Positions 1 through 9,537 of a DNA stretch of 64,000 nucleotides are shown here, one piece after another (positions within the stretch are counted from its first letter, which is position 1; every line of letters begins with the position of its first letter). The stretch covers positions 1 through 64,000 of the forward strand of contig NZ_VSST01000022.1 in the NCBI RefSeq assembly GCF_019402665.1, in the 5' to 3' direction. Made by a program: the position numbers and the translations under genes. The stretch is from Bradyrhizobium canariense (GTDB lineage: Bacteria > Pseudomonadota > Alphaproteobacteria > Rhizobiales > Xanthobacteraceae). The notes under the pieces are model-generated. The model was not told where the DNA came from. It ran no database searches and saw nothing but the letters and a program-made list of their open reading frames with translations.

Positions 1-6
1 GCAAAG

Positions 7-120
7 CCCTCGCTTGCGGGGGAGGGTTGGGGAGAGGGTGTTTCCACAAGCGATCTCCCAGAGGAGAGAACCCTCACCCGCCGCGCTACGCACGACGACC
101 TCTCCCGCAAGCGGGAGAGG
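7..120. repeat. Inverted-repeat palindromic element
   Basis: CGCTTGCGGG near position 11 is inverted as CCCGCAAGCG near position 105. Positions 99-120 form a near-perfect palindrome with 10-bp arms (CCTCTCCCGC / GCGGGAGAGG) separated by AA. This is the look of the short REP-like elements scattered between rhizobial genes. It lies just downstream of the minus-strand aminotransferase gene and could act as its transcript end, although there is no T-run. Confidence 0.55.
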
Positions 121-149
121 TGAAGCAGCAGCGCAGCAAAACAGCGAAA

Positions 150-1325
150 TCAGGTCGAAAGCGCACCGCGCACGGCCTCGATGATTCGCTCCTGATCGAC
201 TTCGGTCAGATAGGCATGCATCGGCAGGCTGATGACGTCCTGCGACAGGCTCTCGCAGCCCGGCAGGCCGCCCTCGGCGACCGGGTGCTGCTTGTAGGCC
301 GTCTGCTGATGCATCGACTTGCCGTAATAGATCGCGGTCGGTACGCCCTGGGCTTTCAGCGCGGCGGCAAAGCCGTCGCGGTCGGTGCCCTCAGGAAGGC
401 GGATGGTGTACTGCGCCCAGACCGAACTGTTGCCGGGCGCCAGACGCGGCACGGTGACGACGTTGGAGAGACCGCGCGCATAGCGCTCGGCGACCTTGTT
501 GCGGGCGGCGATCTCGTCGTCGAAGATCTTCAGCTTCTCGATCAGGATCGCGGCCTGCATGGTGTCGAGCCGGCCGGTCAGGCCGAGGCGGACGTTGTCG
601 TATTTGTCGACGCCCTGCCCGTGCACGCGGATGCTGCGCAGCGTCGCCGCGAGCTCGTCGTCATCGGTGAAGATCGCGCCGCCGTCGCCGAAGCAGCCGA
701 GCGGCTTTGCGGGGAAGAAGCTGGTCGCGGTGGCGAGTGCCAGGGTGCCGAGCTTGCGGCTCTTGTAGCTCGCGCCAAAGCCTTGGGCGGCGTCATCGAG
801 CACGAACAGGCCTTCGGCCTTGGCGATCTCGGCGATGGCGTCGTGATCGGCCGGCTGGCCGAACAAATCGACCGGAATGACCGCGACCGGCTTGAGGCCG
901 GCTTTGCGGGCGGTTGCGATGCCGCGCTTGAGCGATTCCGGGCTCATGTTGAAGGTGGTTTCGTCGACGTCGACATAAACCGGCGTCGCGCCGGTCCGCG
1001 CCACCGGCGAAGCCGTCGCGATGAAGGTGAAGGACGGACACAACACGGCGTCGCCCGGCCCGACATTCTTCGCCATCATCACCATCAGGATCGCATCGGT
1101 GCCGCTGGCGCAGCCGATGACGTGCTTGGCGCCGCAATAGGCCGCAAGCTGCTTCTCGAGCTCGGCGACTTCAGGGCCGTTGACGAACTGACAATGATCG
1201 AGAACGCGCTTCACGGCCGCATCGAGCGAGTCGCCGAGCCGGCGGCGCTGCGAGGCGACGTCGATGAAGGGAATGGGTTCGGAACGCAGATGCTGGTTCA
1301 TGGCGCCTTCTTGGCTGGTCGACAT
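150..1325 (-). CDS. DegT/DnrJ/EryC1/StrS-family PLP-dependent sugar aminotransferase (WbpE-like)
   Basis: A 391-residue protein of the usual length for nucleotide-sugar aminotransferases, which transfer an amino group from glutamate to a keto-sugar nucleotide in the cytoplasm. Visible motifs are the DDAAQ stretch near residues 177-181 and the expected Schiff-base lysine, about K207, in FFPAKPLGCFGDGGA. A second methionine at residue 9 (start 1301) is a possible alternative start. It follows the Gfo/Idh oxidoreductase by 9 bp on the same strand, the order of WbpB and WbpE, which together oxidise and transaminate the C3 of UDP-GlcNAcA in Pseudomonas. The WbpA and WbpD partners are not in the window, so the exact substrate is inferred. 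Confidence 0.9.
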   Translation of the reverse strand: MSTSQEGAMNQHLRSEPIPFIDVASQRRRLGDSLDAAVKRVLDHCQFVNGPEVAELEKQLAAYCGAKHVIGCASGTDAILMVMMAKNVGPGDAVLCPSFTFIATASPVARTGATPVYVDVDETTFNMSPESLKRGIATARKAGLKPVAVIPVDLFGQPADHDAIAEIAKAEGLFVLDDAAQGFGASYKSRKLGTLALATATSFFPAKPLGCFGDGGAIFTDDDELAATLRSIRVHGQGVDKYDNVRLGLTGRLDTMQAAILIEKLKIFDDEIAARNKVAERYARGLSNVVTVPRLAPGNSSVWAQYTIRLPEGTDRDGFAAALKAQGVPTAIYYGKSMHQQTAYKQHPVAEGGLPGCESLSQDVISLPMHAYLTEVDQERIIEAVRGALST

Positions 1326-1334
1326 GGAAAGAGT

Positions 1335-2336
1335 TCAGCCGGCAACGCGGCGCGGACCCTTGCGGGCAGACGAGGCCGCGGGGCGGGACGGCGTTTCCAG
1401 ACACTGCGTCGCGATCTCGAGGCTGGCGACGCCTTCGTCGCCGGTGACCGCCGGCGTCTCGCCGTTGCGCACGGCCTTGAGGAACGCGATCAGCTCGGCG
1501 CGGAGCGGCTCGTCATGGCCGACCGGCAGATGTCGCATCGAATAGCTGCCGTCAGGCTTGAAGCCGAAGCATTCGGTGACCTGGCGCGTCAGGAGATCGC
1601 CCATCACGTATTTGCCGCGGGTCGCGACCGTGACGCTGCGTGCCTTGAACGGCGTCAGCCAGTTGGTGTTGATGTGCGCGAGCACGCCGTTGGCGGTGCG
1701 GAACTGCAAGAGCGCGATATCCTCGCGCTCGGCGACCGCACTCGACAATTGCGGCTGCACCTCGACGATGTCGGATTCGGTGAACCAGCGGATCAGATCG
1801 ATGTCGTGCACGGCGAGATCGATGACGACACCGACATTGGACATGCGCGGCGGGAACGGGCCGACGCGCGTGATCGCGATCGACAGAATATCCTCGCCCG
1901 CGATCGCCTGCTTGACGGCCCCGACCGCTGGATTGAAGCGCTCGACATGGCCGACCATCAGCGTCACGCCGGCCTTTTGAGCAGCAGTGACGATCTCGCG
2001 GCCTTCCGCGACGGTGGACGCAATCGGCTTCTCGACCAGCACATGGATGTTCTTGGCGATGCAGGCGAGCGAGACCTCGTGATGCAGATGGGTCGGCGCC
2101 GCGATGGTCACGGCATCGACGCCTTCGGCCAGCAGCTGGTCGAGCGTCTCGAAGCTCGCGCAATTGGCAAGCTCCATCGCCCGCGTGCGATGTGCCGGCG
2201 AAGGATCGACGACGCCGACGAGGTTGACGCCGGGAAGACCCGCGAGCACGCGCGCGTGGTTGCTGCCCATCACGCCGGCGCCAATGACGCCGACGCGCAA
2301 GCCGGCCTTTGCCGGTGCAGATCCTGTGGAACTCAT
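1335..2336 (-). CDS. Gfo/Idh/MocA-family NAD(P)-dependent oxidoreductase (WbpB/WlbA-like)
   Basis: A 333-residue oxidoreductase. The N-terminal Rossmann motif (VGVIGAGVMGSNHA, from about residue 15) and the family EKP motif (residues 102-104) are clear, and the C-terminal half is the usual Gfo/Idh sheet domain. These enzymes oxidise or reduce sugar hydroxyls. Its position directly upstream of a WbpE-like aminotransferase suggests it oxidises C3 of a UDP-hexuronic acid so that the partner can transaminate it. The pair looks co-transcribed. The 184 bp separating it from manC may hold a promoter, but I could not pick one with confidence. Confidence 0.88.
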   Translation of the reverse strand: MSSTGSAPAKAGLRVGVIGAGVMGSNHARVLAGLPGVNLVGVVDPSPAHRTRAMELANCASFETLDQLLAEGVDAVTIAAPTHLHHEVSLACIAKNIHVLVEKPIASTVAEGREIVTAAQKAGVTLMVGHVERFNPAVGAVKQAIAGEDILSIAITRVGPFPPRMSNVGVVIDLAVHDIDLIRWFTESDIVEVQPQLSSAVAEREDIALLQFRTANGVLAHINTNWLTPFKARSVTVATRGKYVMGDLLTRQVTECFGFKPDGSYSMRHLPVGHDEPLRAELIAFLKAVRNGETPAVTGDEGVASLEIATQCLETPSRPAASSARKGPRRVAG

Positions 2337-2520
2337 TTGAGCAAACCCCGATTCAACGCAAATCCCCGAGGCGCTTCTAGCACGGACGCCACATTTGTGG
2401 CGAATGCGGAGCTAGCGGTCGGGACACGATTTGATTCAAAAAGTTACACGTTTCCCGGGCCTTAAGCCTCTGAAAGAGACCATCCTTTTGGCCCGGGTCG
2501 CGTGATTCGGAGTGTGCTGG

Positions 2521-3939
2521 TTACGACCTTTGATAGTCGTCTTCAATCCGGATGATGTCGTCTTCCCCGAGATAGCTTCCCGTCTGGACCTCGATCAGCT
2601 CCAGCATGATTTTACCGGGGTTCTCCATCCGGTGCACCGCGCCCATCGGGATGTAGATCGACTCGTTCTCGTGCACGCTTTTGACGGTCTCGTTGACGGT
2701 GACGCGGGCGGTGCCGCGGACCACGATCCAGTGCTCGGCGCGATGATGGTGCTTCTGCAGCGACAGACGCCCACCCGGCTTCACCACGATGCGCTTGACC
2801 TGATGGCGCTCGCCATTGTCGACCGATTGGTAGCTGCCCCAGGGCCGATGCACTTTGAGATGCTCCTCGGTGACCTTCGGTGCGACCGCCTTGAGTTTTG
2901 TGACCAGCCGCTTCAGCCCGTTGGCATCTTTTTGGCGCGAGACCAGCACGGCGTCCGCAGTCGCCACCACGATGAGATCATCGACGCCTTCGAGCGCGAC
3001 CAGCGCAGAATCTGTGGTGACGTTGCAGTTGCGGCTATCTTCGAACACGGCGGCGCCATGCGACGCATTGCCTTGGGCGTCCTTGTCCGACAATTCCCAC
3101 ACCGCGTGCCAGGAGCCGACGTCGGACCAGCCGCACGACACCGGCACCACCGCGGCGCGCGCGGTCTTCTCCATCACCGCATAGTCGATCGAGATCGCCT
3201 TGGCCGCGCCGAACGCCTCGGGCTCCAGCGTCACGAAGCCGAGATCGCGGCCGGCATTGGTCACGGCATTGGAGATGGCCTCCACGCTCGCCGCATCGAC
3301 CTTGCGGTATTCGTCGAGCAGGACGCTGGCCGGGAACATGAAATTGCCGCTGTTCCAGAGATAGCCGGAATTGAGGTAGTCGGCCGCCTTCACCGCATCC
3401 GGCTTCTCGACGAAGCGCGCGACCGCGTGCACCTCGCCGGAGATGACCTCGCCCGGGCTGATATAGCCATATTCGGTCGCCGGCCGCTCCGGCTTGACGC
3501 CGAACGTGACGATGCGCCCGGCGCTCGCGGCGGTAAGCCCTTGGCGGCACGCCGCGACGAAGGCCGCATTGTCCTGCACCACGTGGTCGGCGGCGAGCGC
3601 GAGCACGATCGCCTCACTCGAACGGTTCTGTGCGAACACCGCGCCGGCGGCGATCGCCGGGCCGGAATCGCGCCGCATCGGCTCCAGGATCACGTCGGCC
3701 TCGATGCCGATTTCGGCGAGCTGCTCCAGCACCATGAAGCGGTAGGAGGCATTGGTGATGATGATCGGGCGATCGAACAGCGAGGCCTCCGAGACGCGCA
3801 ACAGCGTGTCCTGGAACGTCGAGCGCGTGCCGAACAGCGGCAGGAACTGCTTGGGGCGCACCTCGCGCGAAGCCGGCCACAGCCGCGTTCCGGCACCGCC
3901 GCACATGATCAGGGGGATAATGCGTTTGTCCATCGTCAT
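2521..3939 (-). CDS. manC: Mannose-1-phosphate guanylyltransferase / mannose-6-phosphate isomerase (ManC type)
   Basis: A bifunctional type II PMI-GMP enzyme supplying GDP-mannose. The N-terminal nucleotidyltransferase domain carries the signature MCGGAGTRLWPASR followed by PKQFLPL. The C-terminal cupin isomerase domain has RPWGSYQ, a KHHHRAEHW metal-site stretch and PMGAVHR. An open frame continues upstream to 4014, but the starts at 3939 (MTMDKR) or 3933 (MDKR) fit the family. The gene starts 2 bp past the stop of an epimerase remnant on the same strand, so the two were probably one operon. About 472 residues, normal length. Confidence 0.93.
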   Translation of the reverse strand: MTMDKRIIPLIMCGGAGTRLWPASREVRPKQFLPLFGTRSTFQDTLLRVSEASLFDRPIIITNASYRFMVLEQLAEIGIEADVILEPMRRDSGPAIAAGAVFAQNRSSEAIVLALAADHVVQDNAAFVAACRQGLTAASAGRIVTFGVKPERPATEYGYISPGEVISGEVHAVARFVEKPDAVKAADYLNSGYLWNSGNFMFPASVLLDEYRKVDAASVEAISNAVTNAGRDLGFVTLEPEAFGAAKAISIDYAVMEKTARAAVVPVSCGWSDVGSWHAVWELSDKDAQGNASHGAAVFEDSRNCNVTTDSALVALEGVDDLIVVATADAVLVSRQKDANGLKRLVTKLKAVAPKVTEEHLKVHRPWGSYQSVDNGERHQVKRIVVKPGGRLSLQKHHHRAEHWIVVRGTARVTVNETVKSVHENESIYIPMGAVHRMENPGKIMLELIEVQTGSYLGEDDIIRIEDDYQRS

Positions 3940-3940
3940 T

Positions 3941-4207
3941 TCAAACCTTGAAGTCGTTCCGATACCAGGTGACAAAATTACGAACTCCGTGCGCGATCGG
4001 CGTTGACGGTGCAAAGCCGGTATCGCGCATCAGATCCTCGACATCCGCGAACGTTTCCAAAAGGTCTCTCGGCAGCAATTCTTTGATCGCCGTCCGACCC
4101 AGCTCCAGAAGTCCGACGACGTGCATCAGCTCTTCCGGGTGATGATTGCCGACATTGTAGACCTTAGACGGCGCATTTGCGGCAGCCGGACGATCTGCGG
4201 TGATCCC
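3941..4207 (-). pseudogene. 3' remnant of a UDP-glucuronate epimerase gene (LpsL/CapI type)
   Basis: About 88 codons stay open here and match only the C-terminal end of nucleotide-sugar epimerases of the UDP-glucuronate 4-epimerase group: KVYNVGNHHPEEL, a KELLPRD segment, and a closing helix resembling the family's GV..FV.WY.. ending. The frame hits TGA at 4208-4210, and no Rossmann domain or YxxxK motif is found upstream. It is therefore a deletion remnant, still abutting manC. It could be translated as a short fragment, but it would be catalytically dead. Confidence 0.75.
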
Positions 4208-4427
4208 TCATTCTGTTCCCAAGGACCGCTTCGCCCGATCCGTCGCTCGATCTTTCGCCCGCGGCGCCTCTTTAGCCTCCGCATCGACGGGGCCGCAATA
4301 GCCCCGCCGCCCTGCATGCGGGCTCCTGATCACCGCTATTGCAAGATCGGCGCCAAAACCATACCAAAGCGGCCGAATTCGGCGCCTTGCGTCGGGTTGC
4401 TTCAAAACCCTTGTTCATGCGGGCGAA

Positions 4428-5387
4428 ATGCGCCGAATCCTGCTGTCGACGGCCAAGATCCTGATTTCCGGAGCGCTGCTATACCTGGCGCTGCGCAAGG
4501 TCGATCTGTCCGAACTGTTTTCGCGCTTCACCGTGACCAGCCTGTTCTGGATCGGCTTGGCGATCGCCGTCACGTTCCTGCAAATCTTCGTCGGCGTGTT
4601 GCGTTGGCGCGAGATCAGCGCCGCATGCGGCGCCCCGCTCGAGCTCGGCCGGGCCATGCGCTACAACGTGATCGGATCGTTCTTCAACCAGACCTTGCCC
4701 TCGGCGATCGGCGGCGATGCGGTCCGGCTGTGGCTCGTCGCGCGCGCCGGCGCCGGCTGGCGCGCGGCGACCTACTCGATCTTTGTCGATCGCGCGATTG
4801 GCCTCGTGGCACTGGCCGTCCTCATCGTCGCGAGCCTGCCCTGGAGCTTCACGCTCATCACCGATCCGCACGGCCGCTCGGCGCTGCTGCTCGTCGACTT
4901 CGCCGCACTTGCCGGCGGCATCGGCTTCCTGATCTTCGGCGCGCTGAAATGGTCGTGGCTGAAGACCTGGTGGGCCACCCACCACCTCCACGCCTGCGCC
5001 GTAATCGCCAACCGCGTGATCTTCAACCGCACGCGCGGACCTGTCATCGCGATCCTTTCGCTGCTGGTTCACATGCTCGCTGTCGTCATCGCCTGGTGCG
5101 TGGTGCAGTCGATCGCAGCACCGGTGAGCTTCGTGCAGGTCTTCCTGCTGGTGCCGCCAGTGATGCTGATCACACTGATGCCGATCTCGATCGCCGGCTG
5201 GGGCGTGCGCGAGGCGAGCATGGGGCTGGCCTTCGGTTTCGCCGGGCTCGCTGCCAATGAAGGCGTCAACGTCTCGCTGCTGTTCGGCGCCGTGTACTTC
5301 ATCGTCGGCGCGATCGGCGGCCTGGTCTGGATCCTCAGCGCGGAGAAGGCCGCGCAGGGATCGGCGCCGATCGAGGCGCGTGAATAA
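4428..5387 (+). CDS. Lysylphosphatidylglycerol-synthase-TM / flippase-like integral membrane protein
   Basis: A 319-residue, strongly hydrophobic protein with about eight membrane segments. It matches the pattern of the LPG synthase TM-region family (UPF0104): an N-terminal LLSTAKILISGALLYLAL helix, the conserved NQTLPSAIGGDAVRLWL motif near residues 88-105, and a late GWGVREASMG motif. Family members in polysaccharide clusters are thought to flip lipid-linked saccharides or anchor transferases, but the role is not proven. It lies upstream of and in line with a GT2 glycosyltransferase, 101 bp away. The function is therefore family-level only. Confidence 0.85.
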   Translation: MRRILLSTAKILISGALLYLALRKVDLSELFSRFTVTSLFWIGLAIAVTFLQIFVGVLRWREISAACGAPLELGRAMRYNVIGSFFNQTLPSAIGGDAVRLWLVARAGAGWRAATYSIFVDRAIGLVALAVLIVASLPWSFTLITDPHGRSALLLVDFAALAGGIGFLIFGALKWSWLKTWWATHHLHACAVIANRVIFNRTRGPVIAILSLLVHMLAVVIAWCVVQSIAAPVSFVQVFLLVPPVMLITLMPISIAGWGVREASMGLAFGFAGLAANEGVNVSLLFGAVYFIVGAIGGLVWILSAEKAAQGSAPIEARE

Positions 5388-5488
5388 GAGTTCACCGGGC
5401 CGGCACGAAAGCACCGCGACTCGGCGACGACCTATCAACCTTCGGGTTGTTGCTTACAATCTCCGGCGCGTAGCATCACGGATCTGGA

Positions 5489-6262
5489 ATGAAAATCAGT
5501 GTCATCACAGCCAGCTACAACTCCGAAGCGACGATCGGCGCCACCATCGAATCCTTCCTCGCCCAGACCCATCCAGACAAGGAGATGCTGGTCGTCGACG
5601 GCGCCTCGAAGGATGCGACACTGAAGCTCGTGGAGTCGTTCGGCTCCAGCGAGATCCGCGTGATCTCCGAGCCCGACAAGGGTGTCTACGACGCCATGAA
5701 CAAGGGGCTGCATCTGTTCAAGGGCGACGCGATCGGCTTCCTCAATTCGGACGACACGTTCCACAACGACGGCGCGCTGGCGGCGATCGCGGCGGCGCTG
5801 GAACAAGCCGACGTCGTCTATGGCGACCTCGACATGGTCACCGATCATCAATCCAAGGCCCTCGTGCGCGCCTGGCGTGGCGGGCACTACGGTCGCTACT
5901 CGTTTCAGCTCGGCTGGGTCCCGCCGCATCCGACGTTCTACATGCGGCGCCAGGTCGCCGAGAAGGTCGGCGACTACGATCTGAGCTACGTCACGACCGC
6001 CGACTACGATTACATGCTGCGTGCGCTGGCGCTGAACGACTACAGGATCGCCTATCTTCCGCGCGTCATCGCCGATTTCCAGATGGGCGGCATCAGCACC
6101 AGCAGTTGGCGCGTGACCTTGCGCGGCAATCTCGAGTGCCTGCGGTCGCGACGGCAGCATCTGAACGCGCCGGTCGTCGACGCCGCGTTCTTCCTGCGCT
6201 TTGCCCGGCGGATCCTTCAGCTCCGCTCGCCGGCGTCCCTCAGGATGCGGCGCTCGCGCTGA
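5489..6262 (+). CDS. Family 2 glycosyltransferase
   Basis: A 257-residue GT-A fold transferase. The start is MKISVITASYNSE, followed by VVDGASKDAT and the metal-binding FLNSDDT triad (around residue 87), then a TTADYDYMLRAL acceptor-side motif. There is no membrane segment, so it is probably a cytoplasmic or peripheral enzyme that adds one sugar to a lipid-linked oligosaccharide. Its last 23 bases overlap the end of the convergent CapD-type gene, with no room for a terminator between them. Donor and acceptor cannot be read from sequence. Confidence 0.88.
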   Translation: MKISVITASYNSEATIGATIESFLAQTHPDKEMLVVDGASKDATLKLVESFGSSEIRVISEPDKGVYDAMNKGLHLFKGDAIGFLNSDDTFHNDGALAAIAAALEQADVVYGDLDMVTDHQSKALVRAWRGGHYGRYSFQLGWVPPHPTFYMRRQVAEKVGDYDLSYVTTADYDYMLRALALNDYRIAYLPRVIADFQMGGISTSSWRVTLRGNLECLRSRRQHLNAPVVDAAFFLRFARRILQLRSPASLRMRRSR

Positions 6263-8162
6263 CGCCAAATTCCGGAACGGCGTCCTTCAGGATGGTCCTG
6301 ATGGTAGCACGGTCGTCATGCGCGATGGCGAGCTCGAGCGCGGAGATCCATTTGCGCAGCGTCTGCATCGGCGGCTCGTTCGGCTTCGCCGCCATGACGC
6401 CTGCGACCCCGATATCGACGGTCGGCTCCTCGGAGGCGAACAGAATCTCGTTCAGCCGCTCGCCGGGTCTCATGCCGCTGAACACGATCTCGATGTCGTG
6501 GCCGGGCTGCAAACCGGAAAGCCGGATCATCCGTTCCGCCAGATCGACGATCTTCACCGGCTGGCCCATGTTCAACACATAGACCGAAACGTCGAAACGC
6601 CTGGCGCCGAGCGCGTGCGTGGCGGCCGTGATTACGAGATCGCAGGCTTCGCGGATGGTCATGAAATACCGGACCATGTCGGGATGCGTCACGGTCACCG
6701 GACCGCCGGACTCGATCTGCGCCTTGAACTTTGGCACGACCGACCCGTTCGACGCCAGCACATTGCCGAACCGGACCGAGATGAAGCGCATCGCCGGCTT
6801 GCTGCCGCCGGCCTGCACCACCAGCTCGTGGTCGAGCGCCTGGCAATACATCTCCGCGAAACGCTTGGTCAGGCCAAGCATCGAGACCGGCTCGATCGCC
6901 TTGTCGGTCGAGATCATCACCATGGCCTCGGCGCCCGCCGCGCGCGCGGCATCAGCCACGTTGATCGAACCGAAGATGTTGGTCTTGACGCCCTCGCTCC
7001 AGTCCCGCTCCAGGATCGGAACGTGCTTGAGCGCGGCGGCATGGAACACGATGTCCGGCTTGAACTCCGCCATCAGGCGCGTGATGCGCACGCGGTCACG
7101 GATGTCGGCGATCCGGCCTTCGATCTCGGCGCCGGAACCGCGCGCGGCGAGCGCCTCGGTGACCGCATAAAGGGCCGGCTCCGAATTCTCGACGATCAGG
7201 AGACGCGCAGCGCCGAACGCAACCACCCGCTCGCAGATCTCCGAGCCGATCGAGCCGCCACCGCCGGTGACGATGACGCTCTTGTCCTTGATCAGGGCCT
7301 CCAGCCGCGCGTAGTCGATCGTCTCGCTCGGCCGCAGCAGCAGGTCCTCGACCGCAACCGAGGTGAGCCGCGGCATGTCCCCATGCTCGAGCGACGGCAG
7401 GCGGCTGACGATCAGGCCAAGCCGGCGCGACCGCATCAGCACGGATTCGGGATGGGACTCCGGCTCGAAGGCCGACGGCGTCATCACCACCCGGGCGATC
7501 GATTTGTTGCTCTTGGCGAAGCTGGCGATGACGTCCTCGATGTCGTCGATCGCACCGACGACCGGCACGTTGCGGATGAGCTGGCCGAGATCGGAACGGG
7601 ACGGCGACAGCACTCCGACGGGTCGGAGGTGCTTGATGGCGCCGCTCTCGACGCCGCGCAGCACGACCTCGGCATCGGCCGCGCGCCCGATCAGGAGCGT
7701 CGTCGCGGCATTTTCGGTCCTGACGTGATGCATCACGCGGGTATAGCGGAAATAGCGATAGGTCAGCCGCAGCGCGCTCAGCGCGGAGATCTCGAGGAAC
7801 CAGTAGAGGACGATGGTGACCTTGCCGAGAAAGAAGGTGCCATGCACGTTTGGCGCCACAAAGATGTAGTCGAGCACGAGAAGGGCGACGGTGAGCACCG
7901 TGGCGGCGCGGATGATGTTCAGCGCATCGGGCAGCGAGATGAAGCGCCATTTCGTTGTCGTCAGGTTGCAGACGTAGAAGACGACCACGCTGAAGGCGAG
8001 GAAATAGGGCAGGATCTGCAGCAGCAGCGGCAAGCGCGCCGCGAAGCCCGCGCCACCCTCGAAGCGCAGGTAGAACGCAACGAACAGGGCCGCGGCCGTC
8101 GCCACCACGTCGTGAAGCGCGATCAGGAAATTGCGCAAGGTAAGATGCGATAGACGGGTCAT
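6240..8162 (-). CDS. Membrane-bound WbpM/CapD-type nucleotide-sugar 4,6-dehydratase
   Basis: About 640 residues: four N-terminal membrane helices (about residues 10-115), a linker Rossmann-like domain, then a catalytic SDR domain with VTGGGGSIGSEICER and the SMLGLTK motif. Methionine in place of the usual tyrosine of YxxxK is typical of PglF/WbpM-type UDP-GlcNAc C6-dehydratases. I chose the start at 8162 (MTRLSHLTLRNF). A longer frame to 8489 runs antisense through the O-antigen ligase and is not credible. The expected product is UDP-2-acetamido-2,6-dideoxy-4-keto-hexose, a precursor for QuiNAc or FucNAc. The gene follows the ligase on the same strand. Confidence 0.92.
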   Translation of the reverse strand: MTRLSHLTLRNFLIALHDVVATAAALFVAFYLRFEGGAGFAARLPLLLQILPYFLAFSVVVFYVCNLTTTKWRFISLPDALNIIRAATVLTVALLVLDYIFVAPNVHGTFFLGKVTIVLYWFLEISALSALRLTYRYFRYTRVMHHVRTENAATTLLIGRAADAEVVLRGVESGAIKHLRPVGVLSPSRSDLGQLIRNVPVVGAIDDIEDVIASFAKSNKSIARVVMTPSAFEPESHPESVLMRSRRLGLIVSRLPSLEHGDMPRLTSVAVEDLLLRPSETIDYARLEALIKDKSVIVTGGGGSIGSEICERVVAFGAARLLIVENSEPALYAVTEALAARGSGAEIEGRIADIRDRVRITRLMAEFKPDIVFHAAALKHVPILERDWSEGVKTNIFGSINVADAARAAGAEAMVMISTDKAIEPVSMLGLTKRFAEMYCQALDHELVVQAGGSKPAMRFISVRFGNVLASNGSVVPKFKAQIESGGPVTVTHPDMVRYFMTIREACDLVITAATHALGARRFDVSVYVLNMGQPVKIVDLAERMIRLSGLQPGHDIEIVFSGMRPGERLNEILFASEEPTVDIGVAGVMAAKPNEPPMQTLRKWISALELAIAHDDRATIRTILKDAVPEFGVSASAAS

Positions 8163-8247
8163 CTGCCGGCTGACTTTATCCAGTTCTTCAACACAACCTG
8201 ATCGCGCTGATAACCCATCGGTCCGGGACTTGCCAGCGCTCCGAAGC

Positions 8248-9537
8248 TCAGCCGCGGGCTTCTCCCGGGCTGCGGCCGTTCCGGTGCGAATTGAACACCA
8301 TGCCGCCGGCAACCCCGACACCGAGCACGTACATCCACCCTTCATGGAAGTCGAAAAGATGGGAATTAAAGAGCGAAGTGAATACGTTTTGGACAACGAC
8401 CAGCAACCCGATCCAGTTGGCGAGCGCGTCGCCGCCGAACAGGAGGAGATGCACCGCCCACATCGTATACAGGATGATGATGCCGACAACGCCCCATTGC
8501 ACGGCCACGTTCAGCGTCTGGTTATGAGGATTGCCGATCACCTCGCTTGAGGCCTGGTAGGGGCCACCGCTCGCAGCCTGCTCGAAAAGGCCGCGTGTGG
8601 ACCCGGTTCCGCGACCGAAGACCGGCGCCTCGGCAAAGAAACCCAGCGATTTGCGCCAGAACTCGAGCCGAAGTCCAATCGATGTCGGGATGCCCTTGTC
8701 CTTGTAGAGCTCGTACTGCACGGAGAATGTTTCAATCGTGTTGTGCAGCGTCGACGAGGTCTTCCATGTCAGCGCGGCGATAGCCGCGAGAGCCCCGAAG
8801 ATGATCAGGACGCTGCGCCATTTCAAATGCAGCAGCCCGAAGACGGCCAGCATGATCGGTACGGTCACAAGTGCGGTGCGCGAGATCACCACAAAGGCCA
8901 TGTTGATGAAGAAGCTGAGCGCAACGGCCGCCAGCAGCGCAGCCAGCCAGACCCTCTTCTGCTGCAGCAGCTTCACGATCGGATAGGCGAGCCCGACCGC
9001 GCAGAGCGTGAATTCCTGGCTCTGGTCGATATAGTTCTTCACGAAGATGCCGCGCGAATTGGGTTCATCAGGCGGCTTCAGCGAGAGCGTGGGATGGAAA
9101 AACACGAGCCAGGACATCACCGACAGCAGCGCGCACGAAACCAGAAATGCGATGAACACAAGATGCCCGCGCGACGAACGTTCGAAATGATAGATCAGGA
9201 CCGGAAGCACAAGCAGCTTCGTCGTCGGGTTCACGGCGTAGAACCGTGCACCCCAGGGCGCCCCCGACCACAGCGTGCCGACCAGCGCGAGCAGGAACAG
9301 CGCGATCGGCAGCGCGCAGATCGGTCGCTTCAGCGACTGCAGGAAGTCCCTGACGTCGAGAAACGGCACCATGCAAGCGAGCATCGCGACATTGAAGATC
9401 GCCGCCAGTGACGTCGACCACGGCAGCGAGGCCGCGGTCAGGATGGCAAATAGATCGACCGTCTCGGACCAGGCTGCTGGACTGCGCAGGCGCCGCTGCA
9501 CCCTCCCCCACATCGAGTCCCGCGCTAGTGCCGTCAC
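8248..9537 (-). CDS. waaL: O-antigen ligase family protein (WaaL/Wzy_C superfamily)
   Basis: A 429-residue polytopic protein with about ten to twelve helices and a large periplasmic loop in the C-terminal half. That loop carries the family features: a conserved arginine region ([24 protein letters not shown]) and [15 protein letters not shown], matching the PHN...GW pattern of ligases and polymerases. It would join undecaprenyl-linked O-antigen to lipid A-core in the periplasm. Its start overlaps the hldE stop by 4 bp (ATGA), so it is translationally coupled to core-heptose synthesis. This favours ligase over polymerase. Confidence 0.85.
   Translation of the reverse strand: MTALARDSMWGRVQRRLRSPAAWSETVDLFAILTAASLPWSTSLAAIFNVAMLACMVPFLDVRDFLQSLKRPICALPIALFLLALVGTLWSGAPWGARFYAVNPTTKLLVLPVLIYHFERSSRGHLVFIAFLVSCALLSVMSWLVFFHPTLSLKPPDEPNSRGIFVKNYIDQSQEFTLCAVGLAYPIVKLLQQKRVWLAALLAAVALSFFINMAFVVISRTALVTVPIMLAVFGLLHLKWRSVLIIFGALAAIAALTWKTSSTLHNTIETFSVQYELYKDKGIPTSIGLRLEFWRKSLGFFAEAPVFGRGTGSTRGLFEQAASGGPYQASSEVIGNPHNQTLNVAVQWGVVGIIILYTMWAVHLLLFGGDALANWIGLLVVVQNVFTSLFNSHLFDFHEGWMYVLGVGVAGGMVFNSHRNGRSPGEARG

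Noticed and set aside
27..2465. 812-codon plus-strand open frame across the first genes
   Set aside because: It runs antisense to two well-supported minus-strand genes, and its arginine/aspartate-rich translation is typical of a GC-rich shadow frame.
8163..8489. 109-residue N-terminal extension of the CapD-type dehydratase
   Set aside because: It overlaps the O-antigen ligase gene and lacks membrane-helix character; the ATG at 8162 starts the normal helix.
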